Positions 32,151-32,725 of a DNA stretch of 32,725 nt are shown piece after piece. The notes beneath the pieces are model-generated. The model ran no database searches and was not told where the DNA came from. It saw only the letters and a program-made list of their open reading frames with translations. Both the position numbers and the translations under genes were made by a program. The number at the start of each line of letters is the position of its first letter. Position 1 is the stretch's first letter. The DNA lies in the NCBI GenBank assembly GCA_030016755.1, contig JASEJC010000007.1, positions 1 to 32,725 of the forward strand. Reading direction: 5' to 3'. The stretch comes from Candidatus Hodarchaeaceae archaeon (lineage in GTDB: Archaea > Hadarchaeota > Hadarchaeia > Hadarchaeales > Hadarchaeaceae).

Positions 32151-32725
32151 AGTTTGCACGACGGGTTCAACGGCGAGGATAATCTCCGTCGCACCCCTCG
32201 CTCCAGGTTCAACGAGTGCCCATAACCACGCCTGCCCTCGTTTGCCGACTCGCCTGACTTTGCCCTCCCGCTCGAGGATTGGGATGTGGTGAGCTTGGAT
32301 CGTCGTGCGGGCCTTCCCTAGCGCTGCCGCGAGGTCGTCGTAGGTCTTGGGGCCGGAGGCGAGCTGCTGGAGGATGAGCGCCCGGGCCTCCTCGCCGCTC
32401 AAGACGTTCACGCGCTTGTAACTCGCGAACCCCTGCTCGAACTTCGCGCGCTTCTCAGGGTGAAGGGTGTGGATGCCGAGCTCCTTGAAACGCTTGAAGT
32501 TTCGCCAACCATGAATTGGGAGATTTTTGCCCTTGCTGTCATATTCGCTTGAGGTCATCCCCAACAACTCAAGACACATTTTTAAAAATTCAATCAGTTT
32601 TTCGTCTTTTGAGGAAATGTTCAAGTGATGTAAAATACCAGACTTTCTTATAATCACCGATCCTTCTGCGGCGAAAATCCCTTTTAAAAAGGGGATTGCA
32701 AATTTATCGTTAGTTGATATCGCTG
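32145..32725 (-). CDS. LAGLIDADG-type protein with C-terminal winged helix, partial (runs off window)
   Basis: The frame is open to the right edge, so the GTG at 32657 is not the start and 192 residues are visible. The first 23 read ...FLKGIFAAEGSV, a clear LAGLIDADG helix (consensus GxFDAEGSV) with Ala where the catalytic Asp usually is. The typical rest of that domain follows (IEFLKMCLELLG, GWRNFKRFKELGI, HPEKRAKF). From about residue 105 comes a winged helix-turn-helix (GEEARALILQQLASGPKTYDDLAAALGKARTTIQAH, REGKVRRVGKRG). Such archaeal proteins may be domesticated homing endonucleases acting as regulators, as in bacterial WhiA. The first LAGLIDADG copy would be beyond the edge. It lies beside an intron-bearing tRNA. 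Confidence 0.78.
   Translation of the reverse strand, partial: AISTNDKFAIPFLKGIFAAEGSVIIRKSGILHHLNISSKDEKLIEFLKMCLELLGMTSSEYDSKGKNLPIHGWRNFKRFKELGIHTLHPEKRAKFEQGFASYKRVNVLSGEEARALILQQLASGPKTYDDLAAALGKARTTIQAHHIPILEREGKVRRVGKRGQAWLWALVEPGARGATEIILAVEPVVQTS

Overview
This window is archaeal chromosomal DNA, about 57% G+C by eye. The evidence is domain-specific gene content: archaeal-type Pth2, PheS/PheT, aIF2-gamma, aIF5B, RpoE/Spt4, L7Ae/S28e/L24e/S6e/L10e, isopentenyl phosphate kinase and type 2 IPP isomerase, plus TATA boxes about 26-27 bases before the tRNA genes and purine-rich Shine-Dalgarno sites (GGTGA, AGGAGG). The lineage is not resolved. Gene order is euryarchaeal-like, and a thermophilic uncultured lineage such as Hadarchaeota or a relative is only a guess. 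The tRNA intron load is unusual for a euryarchaeote-like genome.

Layout. 1-198: 5' part of a membrane protein (-). 294-810: three tRNA genes (Arg-CCT, Glu-CTC, Leu-TAA) on +. Each has a 20-base non-canonical intron that fits a bulge-helix-bulge, and Glu and Leu also have a canonical 37/38 intron. A 34-residue very basic ORF lies between the last two. 824-5799: PPDK (-), agmatinase (+), L10e (-), TrkA-like protein (+). 5802-6954: a DRG/Obg-like TGS GTPase (-) broken by one extra base in a homopolymer. 7102-7335: a candidate structured non-coding RNA with its own TATA box and terminal helix. 7343-8536: geranylgeranyl reductase (-) that appears to start at CTG. 8592-13657: a + strand run of membrane protein, Pth2 (apparent ACG start), ThiL, PheS and PheT.

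13673-22374 (-) is the conserved archaeal translation/transcription cluster, read as L7Ae, S28e, L24e, NDK, aIF5B, S6e, aIF2-gamma, DUF2283 protein, PIN protein, membrane pyrophosphatase, soluble pyrophosphatase, RpoE, Spt4. 22501-24192 is GluRS. 24273-31525 (-) is the conserved enolase, S2, MEMO, unknown ORF, IPK, IDI-2, RNase J, GGPP synthase cluster. The place where mevalonate kinase often sits is taken by a short AT-rich unknown ORF. The window ends with a zinc-ribbon membrane protein (+), an intron-containing tRNA-Pro (-) and a partial LAGLIDADG/winged-helix protein (-) running off the edge.

How the genes fit together: most products serve translation and transcription. The second theme is archaeal lipid synthesis (IPK, IDI-2, GGPP synthase, geranylgeranyl reductase). 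The third is pyrophosphate and phosphoenolpyruvate chemistry (PPDK, enolase, soluble PPase, proton-pumping PPase). No CRISPR array, insertion sequence or rRNA gene was seen. The most unusual items are the intron-dense tRNA cluster, the orphan structured RNA, the two apparent non-standard start codons and the GTPase frameshift.
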